From the NCBI RefSeq assembly GCF_051903925.1, contig NZ_CP173678.1, positions 2,666,001-2,730,000 on the forward strand: a stretch of DNA of 64,000 bases. Direction: 5' to 3'. Below are positions 43,190 through 51,949 of this stretch, piece by piece. Source of the stretch: G051903925 sp051903925. GTDB lineage: Bacteria > Pseudomonadota > Alphaproteobacteria > Zavarziniales > Zavarziniaceae. The notes below the pieces were generated by a model, which saw only the letters and a list, made by a program, of their open reading frames with translations, searched no databases and was not told the DNA's origin. The first letter of the stretch is position 1; every line of letters starts with the position of its first letter. Both the position numbers and the translations under genes were made by a program.

Positions 43190-44212
43190 TCAGGTCGGCT
43201 GGAACAGGACCTTGCACTGCGTGCTGCGCTGGCGCAGGGCCTCGAACGCGGCGGGAAAGCCGTCAAAGCCGACGACGTCCGTCACCATCACCTGCGGGTC
43301 GATGCGGCCACGGGCGATGGCATCGACCGCCGTCTCGAACTCGCGCACGCTGTAGGCCAGTGCAAAGCGATAGGTCAGTTCCTTGTTCATGCCGGTCGAC
43401 GGGTTGATCGTGTCGGGCTTGGCGCAGGCGCCCAGGATCACGACCTCCGTCCGCGGGGCGGCAAGGCTGGCGCAGTACTCGATCATGCCGGGCGCGCCCA
43501 CGCATTCGAAGACGGCGGCCGGCGGCCCGCCGGCAATGCGGCGGAACGCCTTGCGCACGTCCTGGTCGCTGGTCACGAAGTCGGTGGCGCCCAGTTGGCG
43601 CGCCATGTCGGCGCCGCGGTCGGACCGCGCCGTGACGACGATGGTCCGCGCACCCAGGGCCCGGGCCCAGACGACGACGGCCAGGCCGACCGGCCCTGCG
43701 CCCACCACCAGGATGTCCGACCCGGGGTCGAGTTTCGCGAGCCGCACGCCGTGCAGGCCGACGGCCAGCGGTTCGACCAGCGCGCCTTCCTGCCAGGAGA
43801 CGCTGTCGGGAAGGCGCACGCTTTCCCGCGCGCCCACCAGCACATATTCGGCGAAGCCGCCGTTGATCGTGCCAAAGAAATGGTCGCGCATCTGCCGGCA
43901 CCAGATCGGCGTGCCCGCCAGGCAGGCGGCACAGGTGCCGCAGCCGATCGTGGGCAGGGCCGCGACGCGGGCGCCTTCCTTCCAGGCGCCTTCGGTCCCG
44001 GCGCCCAGGCCGACCACTTCGCCACAGAACTCATGGCCCAGCACCTTGCCGGCGGCAACACAGGCGGGGCCGTCCTCGGTCGAGTGCAGGTCCGTGCCGC
44101 AGATGCCGCAATGATGGACCTTGAGCACAAGCTGGCCAGGGCCGGGCACAGGGTCGGCCACGGTTTCCACGACGAATCCCTGGCCTGCGCCCTTGAACAC
44201 CGCAGCCTTCAT
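43190..44212 (-). CDS. Zinc-dependent medium-chain alcohol dehydrogenase
   Basis: 340 residues from ATG 44212 with GGAGGG 6-8 nt upstream. Catalytic zinc ligands in HHCGICGTDLHS and VLGHEFCGEVVGLG; a structural zinc site with four Cys in IGCGTCAACLAGTPIWC; Rossmann segment LVVGAGPVGLAVVVWARALG. Belongs to the MDR family of threonine/sorbitol/alcohol dehydrogenases. First gene of the minus-strand catabolic operon, transcribed from the strong promoter at 44240-44268. Confidence 0.92.
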   Translation of the reverse strand: MKAAVFKGAGQGFVVETVADPVPGPGQLVLKVHHCGICGTDLHSTEDGPACVAAGKVLGHEFCGEVVGLGAGTEGAWKEGARVAALPTIGCGTCAACLAGTPIWCRQMRDHFFGTINGGFAEYVLVGARESVRLPDSVSWQEGALVEPLAVGLHGVRLAKLDPGSDILVVGAGPVGLAVVVWARALGARTIVVTARSDRGADMARQLGATDFVTSDQDVRKAFRRIAGGPPAAVFECVGAPGMIEYCASLAAPRTEVVILGACAKPDTINPSTGMNKELTYRFALAYSVREFETAVDAIARGRIDPQVMVTDVVGFDGFPAAFEALRQRSTQCKVLFQPT

Positions 44213-44230
44213 GGCGCCCTCCCGCATCGT

Positions 44231-44268
44231 TATTGAAGTACTATAAATAGGACTTCAATACCGGTCAA
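44231..44268 (-). promoter_or_regulatory. Sigma70-type promoter overlapped by operator dyad
   Basis: On the minus strand TTGACC (44268-44263), a 17-nt spacer and TATAGT (44245-44240) make a near-consensus promoter about 28 nt ahead of the alcohol dehydrogenase start. A 9-bp inverted repeat, TATTGAAGT (44231-44239) and ACTTCAATA (44252-44260), plus the inner dyad AGTCCTATTTATAGTACT, cover the spacer and -10. The inner dyad matches the site at 30574-30593 at 16 of 20 positions, so both outward promoters of the island are probably controlled together. The divergent Rid gene may also be affected. Confidence 0.75.
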
Positions 44269-44395
44269 CGCGGCCGGTTCGACGCGAAGCCGGGTCACGG
44301 ATGGGTCAAACACCGCCTTGACCGCTTCTCAGCGACCGCGCACCGCGTCCGCTCCTATGCTCTCATCAGGGACCCGATGCAGGAGAGGGGGCGAC

Positions 44396-45622
44396 ATGAC
44401 CGAGCCTGGCACCTGGCAGCTGCCGATCGCGCACACGCATCATCTGTCGGCCAGCGCCGGCGGCCTCAGCTTTGTCGGCGGGGCCGGCGACCTGGACGCC
44501 GCCGGGCGGATCCGTCATCCCGGCGATGTGATGCAGCAGGTCGAGGGCGCCGTCGCCAACTTGGCCAGTGCCCTGGGGCGGGAGTTCTGCACCCTGGACG
44601 ACGTGGTGCGGCTCAAGGTGCACCATGCGGGTGCCGTCGACGACTGGCAGGTGATCGCCGCCCTGGCGCGGTACTTCCCCGATCCGATGCCGGCCATCAG
44701 TACGGTGCTGGAGGTGATGCAGCCCTTCTCCGGGCAGTGCCTGCAGCTTCAGGCGATCGCCCAGCGCGGCTGGCGGACACTGGCTGACATTCGCGTGGCC
44801 GAGCGGCCGGTGCCGACCGCGCACCGCGACCTGTTCGCGGGGCGGAGCGTGACCGCCGGCCTGCGCGCGGGTGAGTTCATCGCGGTCGCCAACCGCACGG
44901 CGGAGCAGACGGACGGCACCATGCCCCATCCTGGCGATGGCGTGGCCCAGAGCCACGTCATCATGAAGGCCCATGCCGAGACGCTGGCCGCACTGGGCGC
45001 GTCGTTCCAGGACTGCGTCAAGATGGAGGGCTATTACTTCGGCGAGACGCACGACGACTGGGCGCCGCTGGCGGAAGCCCGCGCCAGCCACTTCCGGGAA
45101 CCGGGGCCGTGCGCCACGGTCGTGCCCTGCCACCGCCTGAACCCGCCGGGGGCCGCGACCAAGATCGAGGTCATGGCCATGCGCGAGGAATGGAACGGCT
45201 TCGACAAGTACATCCCGCGCGAGGACCATTGGCCCAAGCGGGTGTGGGACTGGCCCATCCCGCTGCCCTATCGCCAGGCCTTCCGCCTGCGCGACACGCT
45301 GTGGCTGGGCGGGCAGGTCCCCTCGACCCCCTACAGCAACATGGGCTGGTTCAATATCGGCAGCGGCGCGCTGCTGCCGCAGACCGCCTTCGTGATGAGC
45401 TATATCGAGGACCTGCTGCGGCCGTTCGGCCGGCGCCTGTCCGACCTGAAGCTGATGGTCTGCTACTTCGCCTCGGACGGAAGCGAGGCGACGACGCAGG
45501 CCTTCGTGCGGACCCTGGCCGACTGCGTGGGCGGCGCCCTGCCGCCGCTGACCCTGGTGCCAAAGCCCATGATGCACTCGCCCGACGCAACGGTCGAAAT
45601 CTGGGGCGTGGCCCAGGGCTGA
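44396..45622 (+). CDS. Triple Rid-domain protein
   Basis: 408 residues from ATG 44396. It appears to consist of three consecutive YjgF/Rid (chorismate-mutase-like) units: about 1-130 (VGGAGDLDAAGRIRHPGDV, VRLKVHHAG), about 135-270 (DGTMPHPGDGVAQSHVIMKA, CVKMEGYYF) and about 280-405 (LWLGGQVPSTPYSNMGWFN, KLMVCYFASDG). Canonical RidA is about 130 residues and trimerises to form its active sites, so a three-in-one chain may make an intramolecular trimer. RidA deaminates reactive enamines/imines; divergent Rid members occur in catabolic operons with other roles. Divergent from the alcohol dehydrogenase operon. Confidence 0.75.
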   Translation: MTEPGTWQLPIAHTHHLSASAGGLSFVGGAGDLDAAGRIRHPGDVMQQVEGAVANLASALGREFCTLDDVVRLKVHHAGAVDDWQVIAALARYFPDPMPAISTVLEVMQPFSGQCLQLQAIAQRGWRTLADIRVAERPVPTAHRDLFAGRSVTAGLRAGEFIAVANRTAEQTDGTMPHPGDGVAQSHVIMKAHAETLAALGASFQDCVKMEGYYFGETHDDWAPLAEARASHFREPGPCATVVPCHRLNPPGAATKIEVMAMREEWNGFDKYIPREDHWPKRVWDWPIPLPYRQAFRLRDTLWLGGQVPSTPYSNMGWFNIGSGALLPQTAFVMSYIEDLLRPFGRRLSDLKLMVCYFASDGSEATTQAFVRTLADCVGGALPPLTLVPKPMMHSPDATVEIWGVAQG

Positions 45623-45816
45623 GCGGGAGCGGCGCGGAGGGGACTTACCCCCACCGATCGCGGGCTGGATCGTCACCGGGATTGAGACGTATATGATCGC
45701 CCCATGAACCGGGCGCGCCAGCATCGCAGGAACCATGTCGCATGGCGCTGCCCCACGGCCGCGGATTTCGTGGTCCTGCTGGGCCGTGGACGGCCGTCGA
45801 TTGACGGGGTCCGGGC

Positions 45817-47430
45817 ATGAGCGTTCAGGCGGCGGAGACCTTCGCCGCACCGCGCGCGGAGCCCCGGGTCGGGCCCGGCGTGTCGCGCGGCCGGCGGATC
45901 GAGCAGCTGATCGGCTTCTACTGCATGGCGCTCGGCATGTTCATGGCCGTGCTCGACATCCAGATCGTGGCCAGTTCGCTTGCCGAGATCCAGGCAGGCC
46001 TGAACGCGGCACCGGACGAGATCGGCTGGATCCAGTCGTCGTACTTGATCGCGGAGGTGATCGCGATCCCGCTCAGCGGCTTCCTCAGCCACCTGCTGTC
46101 GACGCGCTGGCTGTTCGTGATCTCGTCGGCCGGCTTCACCCTGGCCAGCGTGCTGTGCGCCTTTGCCTGGGACATCGAATCGATGATCGCCTTCCGGGCG
46201 CTCCAGGGCCTGCTGGGCGGGGCCATGATCCCCACCATGTTCGCGACCAGCTACCTGATCTTTGCCGGCTCCCGGGGTTTCGCCTCGATGGTGACGGCGC
46301 TCATCGTGACGCTGGGCCCCACCCTGGGGCCTACGATCGGCGGCTGGATCACGGCGGAACTGTCCTGGCACTGGCTGTTCCTGATCAATCTTGCCCCCGG
46401 CATCATCGTGACCGTCGGCGTTGCCCTGCTGATGGACATTGACGATCCCGACTGGTCGCTGATGAAGGGCTTCGACCTGCCGGGCATGGTCTCGATCGCC
46501 CTGTTCCTGGGCAGCATGCAATATGTGCTGGAGGAGGGGGCCAAGGAGGACTGGTTCCAGTCCGACCACATCTCGATCTTTGCCGGCGTGGCCCTGGTCA
46601 GCGGACTCTATTTCTTCTGGCGCCAGTTCACATACCACCAGCCGATCGTCCAGCTGCGCGTCTTTGCCAACCGGAACTATGCCTTCGGCTCGCTCACGGC
46701 GTTCATCAGCGGCATCGGGCTCTATGGCTCGACCTTCGTCGTGCCGCTCTATGCAGCACGGGTGCTGGACTACAATTCCTATCAGATCGGCACGCTGATG
46801 GCGGTCACGGGCGCGTTCCAGATGCTGTCCGTGCCCTTTGCCATGATTGCGACGCGTTTCATCGACGTGCGGCTCATCATGGGCGTCGGCCTGGGCCTGA
46901 GCGCCTATGCCGCCTGGCTGCAGGCGGGCATGACCTCGCAGTCGGGTTGGGGCGACCTTGTCGTGCCCCAGGCGGCGCGCGGTTTCGGCTTCATGCTGCT
47001 GGGCTTCACGTCCAACCAGATCGCGCTGGGCATGCTGCCGCCCCAGGACCTGAAGGGCGGCAGCGGCCTGTTCAGCCTGATGCGCAACCTGGGCGGCGCC
47101 ATTGGCCTTGCCGTCATCTCGACCATGCTGACGGAACGGATGGCGCACCACACCCTGCGCCTGGCGGAGAATGTCCGCTGGGGCCGGGACGAGGCGACCG
47201 ACCTGTGGGAGGGGCTTGCCGTCGCCACCGCGGATGCCTATGCCGGCCGCCTGGACGCCGATCCCGCCGCGCTGAAGATCCTGCACCAACTGGTCCAGCG
47301 CGAGGCCTGGTCGATGGCCTTTGCCGACGCCATGCTGTTCATGACGCTGTGCTTCCTCGTCATGGTCGCCTGCCTGCCCTTCGTCCGGCCGATCGTCATG
47401 GCCATGGCACCGGTGAAGTCCGACCACTGA
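45817..47430 (+). CDS. DHA2-family MFS drug/exporter permease (EmrB-like)
   Basis: 537 residues with about 14 membrane helices. MFS DHA2 features: FMAVLDIQIVASSLAEIQ (helix 1, motif D1), GWIQSSYLIAEVIAIPLSGF, FRALQGLLGGAMIPTM and LGPTLGPTIGGWITAELSW (antiporter motif C), with a C-terminal AWSMAFADAMLFMTL. No EmrA-type adaptor is adjacent. It sits directly upstream of the candidate RiPP precursor (130-nt gap), whose cluster has no ABC exporter of its own, so it could export that product; equally it may serve the catabolic island on its left. Confidence 0.9.
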   Translation: MSVQAAETFAAPRAEPRVGPGVSRGRRIEQLIGFYCMALGMFMAVLDIQIVASSLAEIQAGLNAAPDEIGWIQSSYLIAEVIAIPLSGFLSHLLSTRWLFVISSAGFTLASVLCAFAWDIESMIAFRALQGLLGGAMIPTMFATSYLIFAGSRGFASMVTALIVTLGPTLGPTIGGWITAELSWHWLFLINLAPGIIVTVGVALLMDIDDPDWSLMKGFDLPGMVSIALFLGSMQYVLEEGAKEDWFQSDHISIFAGVALVSGLYFFWRQFTYHQPIVQLRVFANRNYAFGSLTAFISGIGLYGSTFVVPLYAARVLDYNSYQIGTLMAVTGAFQMLSVPFAMIATRFIDVRLIMGVGLGLSAYAAWLQAGMTSQSGWGDLVVPQAARGFGFMLLGFTSNQIALGMLPPQDLKGGSGLFSLMRNLGGAIGLAVISTMLTERMAHHTLRLAENVRWGRDEATDLWEGLAVATADAYAGRLDADPAALKILHQLVQREAWSMAFADAMLFMTLCFLVMVACLPFVRPIVMAMAPVKSDH

Positions 47431-47560
47431 TCTGGCTGGATCGGGCGTTCGGAAGGCCCGACAGGAAGGCCGGGCGCAGCGTGGCGCGCTGGATTGACAG
47501 GACCTTGCGAAAGGGCGATGTCTGCCAAGAGGAAGAGCCGATCCTTGTGGAGATTTGCTT

Positions 47561-47725
47561 ATGACCAACATCCCGGCGCCCGACACGGACGCCTGCCAGC
47601 GCAGCACGCCTGCCAAGGCCGCGTGGACCAAGCCCATCATCGATGTGATCGAGATCGACCACGGGACGCAGGCGGGTGGGATGACCTTCGCGGACGTGGA
47701 TCCCAACCAGCCTGGAGTGTCCTAG
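47561..47725 (+). CDS. Candidate lasso-like RiPP precursor peptide
   Basis: 54 residues with a good SD (GGAG, 8 nt before ATG) and an upstream TTGACA at 47494. The leader contains WTKPIIDVIEIDHGTQAGG, matching the WxxPxLxxLxxx(T)xxG layout of paeninodin-type lasso precursors. The probable core is residues 38-54, AGGMTFADVDPNQPGVS. With Ala38 as position 1, Thr36 sits at -2 and Asp45 at 8; with Gly39 first, Asp47 is at 9. Either could close a macrolactam ring. The core ends in Ser, the residue phosphorylated by HprK-like kinases in paeninodin. A cyclase-like gene and a PqqD gene lie in the same cluster. Confidence 0.72.
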   Translation: MTNIPAPDTDACQRSTPAKAAWTKPIIDVIEIDHGTQAGGMTFADVDPNQPGVS

Positions 47726-47792
47726 CCCAGGGCAATGGCTTCACCGAAGCGTAAGCACCGGACACGCCAGGGGCACGCCCATCATCCCGTCG

Positions 47793-48965
47793 CTGAGGGC
47801 CCTTCTGGCGCCCCATGATACGGCTGCGTTCCAGTCTGCTGTCCGGGAACGCCGGTGGCTTCACCTGCGGACCGCCAACGGCCAGGCCTTCCGCGCGCTC
47901 CTGCCTTGGTCGACGTTCAACGGACTGCTGCGGTCGGAGCGCCTGCTGGACGACCGGACCCGCGTGGTGCGGCGGGGGCGGGACCTGCCACGGGAAATGT
48001 GGAGCGCTGTCGGCGCGGACATGAAGCGCGCGGTCCTGCCGGACCAATTGCAGCGGTTCTGCCAGGAGGGGTTGAGCATCGCCCTGTTCCAGCTGCATGA
48101 CGCGGTCCCCGCCCTGGCGGCCCTGGTCGCCATGCTGGAACAGGCCATGCCGGCGCGGATCCAGACCAACCTCTATGCCAGCTTCGGTCGGGAAAGCGCG
48201 TTCCGCGCCCACCACGACCCCCATGATGTCCTGGTCCTGCACCTGCATGGCCGCAAGCGCTGGTTCGGCCATGGCTACCGGCCGGAGGTCAGTGCGCAGC
48301 CGGGCCTGGTCCCCGATGCCCACCTGGCACCGGCGCAATGGGACGTGGTGCTGGAGCCCGGCGACGTCCTCTATATCCCGCGGGGGCAGGTGCATCGCGC
48401 GGCGGTCGAGGGGGAGGCGTCGCTTCACCTGACGAACTCCCTGCTGTGGCCGCGCGGCTCGGATGTCCTCAGATGGCTGGCGGGCGGCGGGATGGCCGAC
48501 GTTGGCTTCGAGGCGGACGTTCCGGTCTATGGCGATGCGGCCGACCTCGCCCGCTACGAGTCCGACCTGCGGGACCAGCTGCGGCGTCTGGCCGACACGG
48601 TCGACCTGCGCGCGTTCCTGGCCACGTTCATGCCGCAGCGGCGCCTGCGGTTGCCCTTGAACCTGGGCCTGTCGAGCGATCTGGCGCCGGATTGCTGGGT
48701 GCAGCCCCTGCTGTCGGCCGGCCTGTCCCTGCCGACTGAGGGTGGTGCCTGCGTCCCCTTCAACGGCGGAGAGGTCACGCTCGATCCGCAGGAGCGGGCG
48801 ATGATGGCGGCCTTGCTCTGCCATGGCACGCGGCAGGTTGCGGACCTGCCGGACCTGTCCGGCCTGGACGCCGGGACTGCCTGCGAGACGGTCGCCCGCC
48901 TGGCGCGCCGGTCGCTCGTCCTGCTTGTCGAAGGCGACGCGATGGGGCGCGAATTTCCGCCCTAG
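47793..48965 (+). CDS. JmjC/cupin-like 2-oxoglutarate oxygenase (start uncertain)
   Basis: About 390 residues if begun at CTG 47793. Cupin/JmjC fold with iron-binding HxD in FRAHHDPHDVLVLHLHGRKRW (quoted core HHDPHDVLVLHLHGRKRW) and a distal His in GDVLYIPRGQVHRA, as in ribosomal-oxygenase (RoxA-like) proteins; a winged-helix C-terminal part follows. The frame is open and coding-like back to about 47790 (LRALLAPHDTAAFQSAV) but contains no ATG, GTG or TTG before GTG 47964, which would drop about 57 conserved-looking residues. The start is therefore unresolved. It may hydroxylate the neighbouring precursor peptide (inferred). The stop overlaps that of the convergent cyclase gene by 4 nt. Confidence 0.75.
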   Translation: MRALLAPHDTAAFQSAVRERRWLHLRTANGQAFRALLPWSTFNGLLRSERLLDDRTRVVRRGRDLPREMWSAVGADMKRAVLPDQLQRFCQEGLSIALFQLHDAVPALAALVAMLEQAMPARIQTNLYASFGRESAFRAHHDPHDVLVLHLHGRKRWFGHGYRPEVSAQPGLVPDAHLAPAQWDVVLEPGDVLYIPRGQVHRAAVEGEASLHLTNSLLWPRGSDVLRWLAGGGMADVGFEADVPVYGDAADLARYESDLRDQLRRLADTVDLRAFLATFMPQRRLRLPLNLGLSSDLAPDCWVQPLLSAGLSLPTEGGACVPFNGGEVTLDPQERAMMAALLCHGTRQVADLPDLSGLDAGTACETVARLARRSLVLLVEGDAMGREFPP

Positions 48966-50893
48966 TTGCCGCCGGCGGCGCGGCGGGTGAACAGGCCGGC
49001 GGCAAGGCCCCGCGTCAGTTTGAGGAAGTGGCGCTCAACCGATTGGCGGCTGGCCGGGTCCGCCTGGTCCAGGCTGTCGGCCAGCGCCTGGAGGTCGCCG
49101 ATGTCGATCAGGTCGGTACAGGCGCCGACGCGGGCCTGGTGCGCCAGTTCGGCCTGGATCGGGCCTTTCGCCTTCAGCAGGATCTGCTTCCAGTCCGCCG
49201 TCTGGAAGCCGCGCTGCGGGTTGTCCAGGATCGGCGAAGGGATCCGGTCGGCAAAGGCGCGGCGGAAGACATCCTTCGTGCGACCGTTGCGCAGGTACCT
49301 GTCCTCGCCCAGGGAGAGGCAGACTTCCAGCAGGCGGCGGTCCGACGTCGGATCGCGCCGGTCGATCCCGTAGGCCGCATTGACGGCCGCATTGATGGGC
49401 CCCGGATCGCGCGACCGCATGATGATGTCATGCCATTCCTGCCAGGTCCGGACGCGGTTGAGCGGGTGCGCGGGCCCTGCCCGTTCAGCGAAGAGCGCCT
49501 GGGCCTGCGGGCTGTCCCATTGCACCGGCAGCACGGCGGGATGCGCATCGACAGGGGACCGCTGGAGGCGCCGCCACAAGGCCAGAAGATCCGCCGGCAG
49601 CAATGGCCGGACGCTCAAGCGAATCGCCCGGCCGCGCGTGCGATGGATGCCCAGCGACGCCAGAAGGCCGGCATCGCGCCACAGGGACCACAGGCGCAGG
49701 CGGGCGACGTGGCGGATCAGCAGATGCTCGCCCGTATAGGTCAGCCCCATATTGCCTGACACGCCAGTCAGGACGACGGGTGCCCCGGCCCGTGCCGCCC
49801 GCACGAAGATCTCGTGCATCCAGGCGGTGCTCAGCGGATTCATCACCGGCTGGTCGGCCAGGGCGATCATCCGCTCCATGACCGGCAGCAACTCGGCGTC
49901 GTGCGCCTGGACCAGGTGATGGTCGATGTTCGGGTGGCGTGCCGCCATCATGGCCGCCAGCGGCCCCTCGTCGGCCAGCAACTGGCGATGAAAGGTCGCA
50001 TTCTGGCCAGCGGGGACGTTCGTATAGGCCTGCAGCTGCCGATCCCGTGCGGCGAGAAGGGGGGCGGCGCTGCCGGCGAGGGCGGTGCTGTCCAGGCCAC
50101 CGCTGAGCATCATTGCGGTGCCGCCCAGGCCGCGCACCTGCGCCCCCACTGCGCGATCCAGCGCCTCCCGCAGCGCGACCGCATCCTCGTCCCCGCGCAC
50201 ATGGCGGCGTGGCACCCGGCGCGGATCCCAATGGCGGCGCTCCACGATCCTGCCGTCGGCACCAATGACCGCCAGATGGCCGATTTCCAACCGGCTGACA
50301 CCTTTGTAGAAGCTCCTGCGCCCCTCCAGCGGCAGCAGCATCTGCCAGGTCAGCAACCGCTCCGGATCCGGGCCCGTGGGCACGTCGGCCAAGGCCAGCA
50401 GCCCCCTCGGCATGCTGGCAAAGGCAAACCAGCCAGCGCCCGCGTGATAGTGAAGGGGGCGGTTGCCGACCGGATCGCGGGCCAGCAGCAGGGTACGCGC
50501 GTCGCTGTCCCACGCGGCAAAGGCGAAATCGCCGCACAGCCGCTCCAGCGCGCCCTCGCCCCAGCGGTCCAGCGCGGCCAGGATGAAGGCGGCGTCGCAC
50601 ATCATGGCCTGGTCCGCGGGGCCGATGCCCAGGGCGCGGCCCAGCTCCTCCCGGTTGTCGATGCGGCAGTCCGCCACCAGCCGGAGCCGCCCGCCCCGGC
50701 CCGCCAGCGGCTGGCGGTCGAAGCGGTCCTCCGGCAGGAAGCGCATCAGGCGGTGGGCCAGCGCGATCTCGCCACCGTCCCACAACCCGTCGCGGTGCGG
50801 CCCATAGAGGGCGAGCGCGCGGCTGACCCGGGTGCAGTCCGCCTTGGCCCCAGGCCGGCCATCGGGGTACCAGACGCCGGCAATTGCGCTCAC
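48962..50893 (-). CDS. Asparagine synthetase-like lasso cyclase (C protein)
   Basis: 643 residues from GTG 50893 (GGAG 8-12 nt upstream). The N-terminal Ntn-like domain begins MSAIAGVWYPDG: the catalytic Cys2 of glutamine-hydrolysing AsnB is replaced by Ser, so ammonia production is not expected. That is typical of lasso cyclases such as McjC. The C-terminal synthetase domain has the PP-loop MMLSGGLDSTALAG (about 262-267) for side-chain carboxylate adenylation. Predicted to activate the core Asp and join it to the N-terminal amine. It lies in one operon with the sulfotransferase and PqqD genes. A free-standing asparagine synthetase is the less likely alternative. Confidence 0.8.
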   Translation of the reverse strand: MSAIAGVWYPDGRPGAKADCTRVSRALALYGPHRDGLWDGGEIALAHRLMRFLPEDRFDRQPLAGRGGRLRLVADCRIDNREELGRALGIGPADQAMMCDAAFILAALDRWGEGALERLCGDFAFAAWDSDARTLLLARDPVGNRPLHYHAGAGWFAFASMPRGLLALADVPTGPDPERLLTWQMLLPLEGRRSFYKGVSRLEIGHLAVIGADGRIVERRHWDPRRVPRRHVRGDEDAVALREALDRAVGAQVRGLGGTAMMLSGGLDSTALAGSAAPLLAARDRQLQAYTNVPAGQNATFHRQLLADEGPLAAMMAARHPNIDHHLVQAHDAELLPVMERMIALADQPVMNPLSTAWMHEIFVRAARAGAPVVLTGVSGNMGLTYTGEHLLIRHVARLRLWSLWRDAGLLASLGIHRTRGRAIRLSVRPLLPADLLALWRRLQRSPVDAHPAVLPVQWDSPQAQALFAERAGPAHPLNRVRTWQEWHDIIMRSRDPGPINAAVNAAYGIDRRDPTSDRRLLEVCLSLGEDRYLRNGRTKDVFRRAFADRIPSPILDNPQRGFQTADWKQILLKAKGPIQAELAHQARVGACTDLIDIGDLQALADSLDQADPASRQSVERHFLKLTRGLAAGLFTRRAAGGN

Positions 50894-50908
50894 GCAGCTT
50901 GCTCCAGG

Positions 50909-51940
50909 TCAGCCGGGCGACAGACCAAGGCCGCCGCACGCAGTGTCGCCGGCCTGGCGCAGGCGTTCCAACCGCTCATGCGGCTCCGATACCAGATCGC
51001 GCACCAGATCGGCGAGGTCCGGCGTGACTGAAGCCCGCTTGCGTGCCCCATCGGGTGCGAAGGGCTGCCGGCCGGTCGCGTCCTTTGCCTGGAGCTCAAG
51101 GCCATGGGCGATGGCAGCCGCCTCCATGGGCGTCGGCGCCAGGCCAAGCCAGGGCAGGATCCGTGCAGCCAACGCCCCCGGCAGGGCCTCATAGGGGACG
51201 AGCAGCCAGGTCCCGGCCTGGCCGGGACGCGCGACGCTGTCGGCGACCGCGGCCAGGCTGCGGCCCAGGACCTGCGCGGCAAAGCCAAGCTGCGCGTTCC
51301 GTGCCGGCGCGGGGGCAGCGCCCAGGAAGAGCCGGGCCTGGATCCTGTGGCCTGCCCGCTGCATCCACCCGGCAGGGCGATCGCGCAGCGAGACCAGGAT
51401 CTCGTGCGGTGCCCGGTAGGCGAAGAGTTTCGGGACCGTCGGAAAGACCTCTTCGAGCAGGGGGAGGTGCAGGGCATTCCAGCTGGACAGTTTCAGGATG
51501 ACGCGATCCTGCCCCGGCGTCGCCGCCCGGGCCAGTGCGGCGACGACCTGGCGGAGGGCTGAGCCCTTCTCGTCGCGGGGCAGGAAGGGCCAGAGGCCGT
51601 CGACCCCCAGGACGTCGTTCAGCGCCTGGGGCTCGGACAGAACGTGGCAGCGCCGCACCCGGGAGAGCGCGCGCGAGACCAGCGTGGAGCCGCAGCGCCC
51701 GGCATGCAGGATCAAGGCTGCCGGCTGTGTTACGTCCCCCGCCGGGGGCAGGGGCGCCGGCCCCAGGGGGCGGGCCGCGGCGATCCGGTCGGTGAGAAAG
51801 GGCAGGGTCGGGTCGGTGCCGCCAATATCGGCCCAGTCGGCCAGGATCCGGCCACCCTCATGGAAAAGCCGGGTGGGGATGGCTTGCGCCGGAAGCGGGA
51901 TGGGCGGATCCGTCCTGTGCTGGCGCGGCGGACTGGGCAT
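50909..51940 (-). CDS. Sulfotransferase family protein
   Basis: 343 residues. The PAPS 5'-phosphosulfate loop is LILHAGRCGSTLVSRALSRV (about residues 76-95). LFAYRAPHEILVSLRDR is consistent with the 3'-phosphate-binding strand/Ser, and the C-terminal half contains QRAGHRIQARLFLGAAP. The N-terminal 70 residues are Pro-rich. Transfer of sulfate to a peptide hydroxyl (Ser/Thr/Tyr) would fit, since it is sandwiched between pqqD (9-nt gap) and the cyclase gene (15-nt gap). Peptide sulfation here is inferred; carbohydrate or lipid substrates are possible. Confidence 0.82.
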   Translation of the reverse strand: MPSPPRQHRTDPPIPLPAQAIPTRLFHEGGRILADWADIGGTDPTLPFLTDRIAAARPLGPAPLPPAGDVTQPAALILHAGRCGSTLVSRALSRVRRCHVLSEPQALNDVLGVDGLWPFLPRDEKGSALRQVVAALARAATPGQDRVILKLSSWNALHLPLLEEVFPTVPKLFAYRAPHEILVSLRDRPAGWMQRAGHRIQARLFLGAAPAPARNAQLGFAAQVLGRSLAAVADSVARPGQAGTWLLVPYEALPGALAARILPWLGLAPTPMEAAAIAHGLELQAKDATGRQPFAPDGARKRASVTPDLADLVRDLVSEPHERLERLRQAGDTACGGLGLSPG

Positions 51941-51949
51941 GCCAGCCCG

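Noticed and set aside
45704..45820. 38-codon frame overlapping the MFS start, with AWRCPTAADFVVLLGRG
   Set aside because: The W-x-x-P spacing recalls the RiPP leader, but the sequence is strongly basic, has no Shine-Dalgarno and lacks Gly/Asp core features; the overlap with the MFS start codon is probably chance.
47735..47818. 27-codon frame starting ATG GCT TCA after the precursor gene
   Set aside because: Highly basic, His-rich and without ribosome binding site or motif; it lies in another frame within the probable 5' part of the cupin gene.
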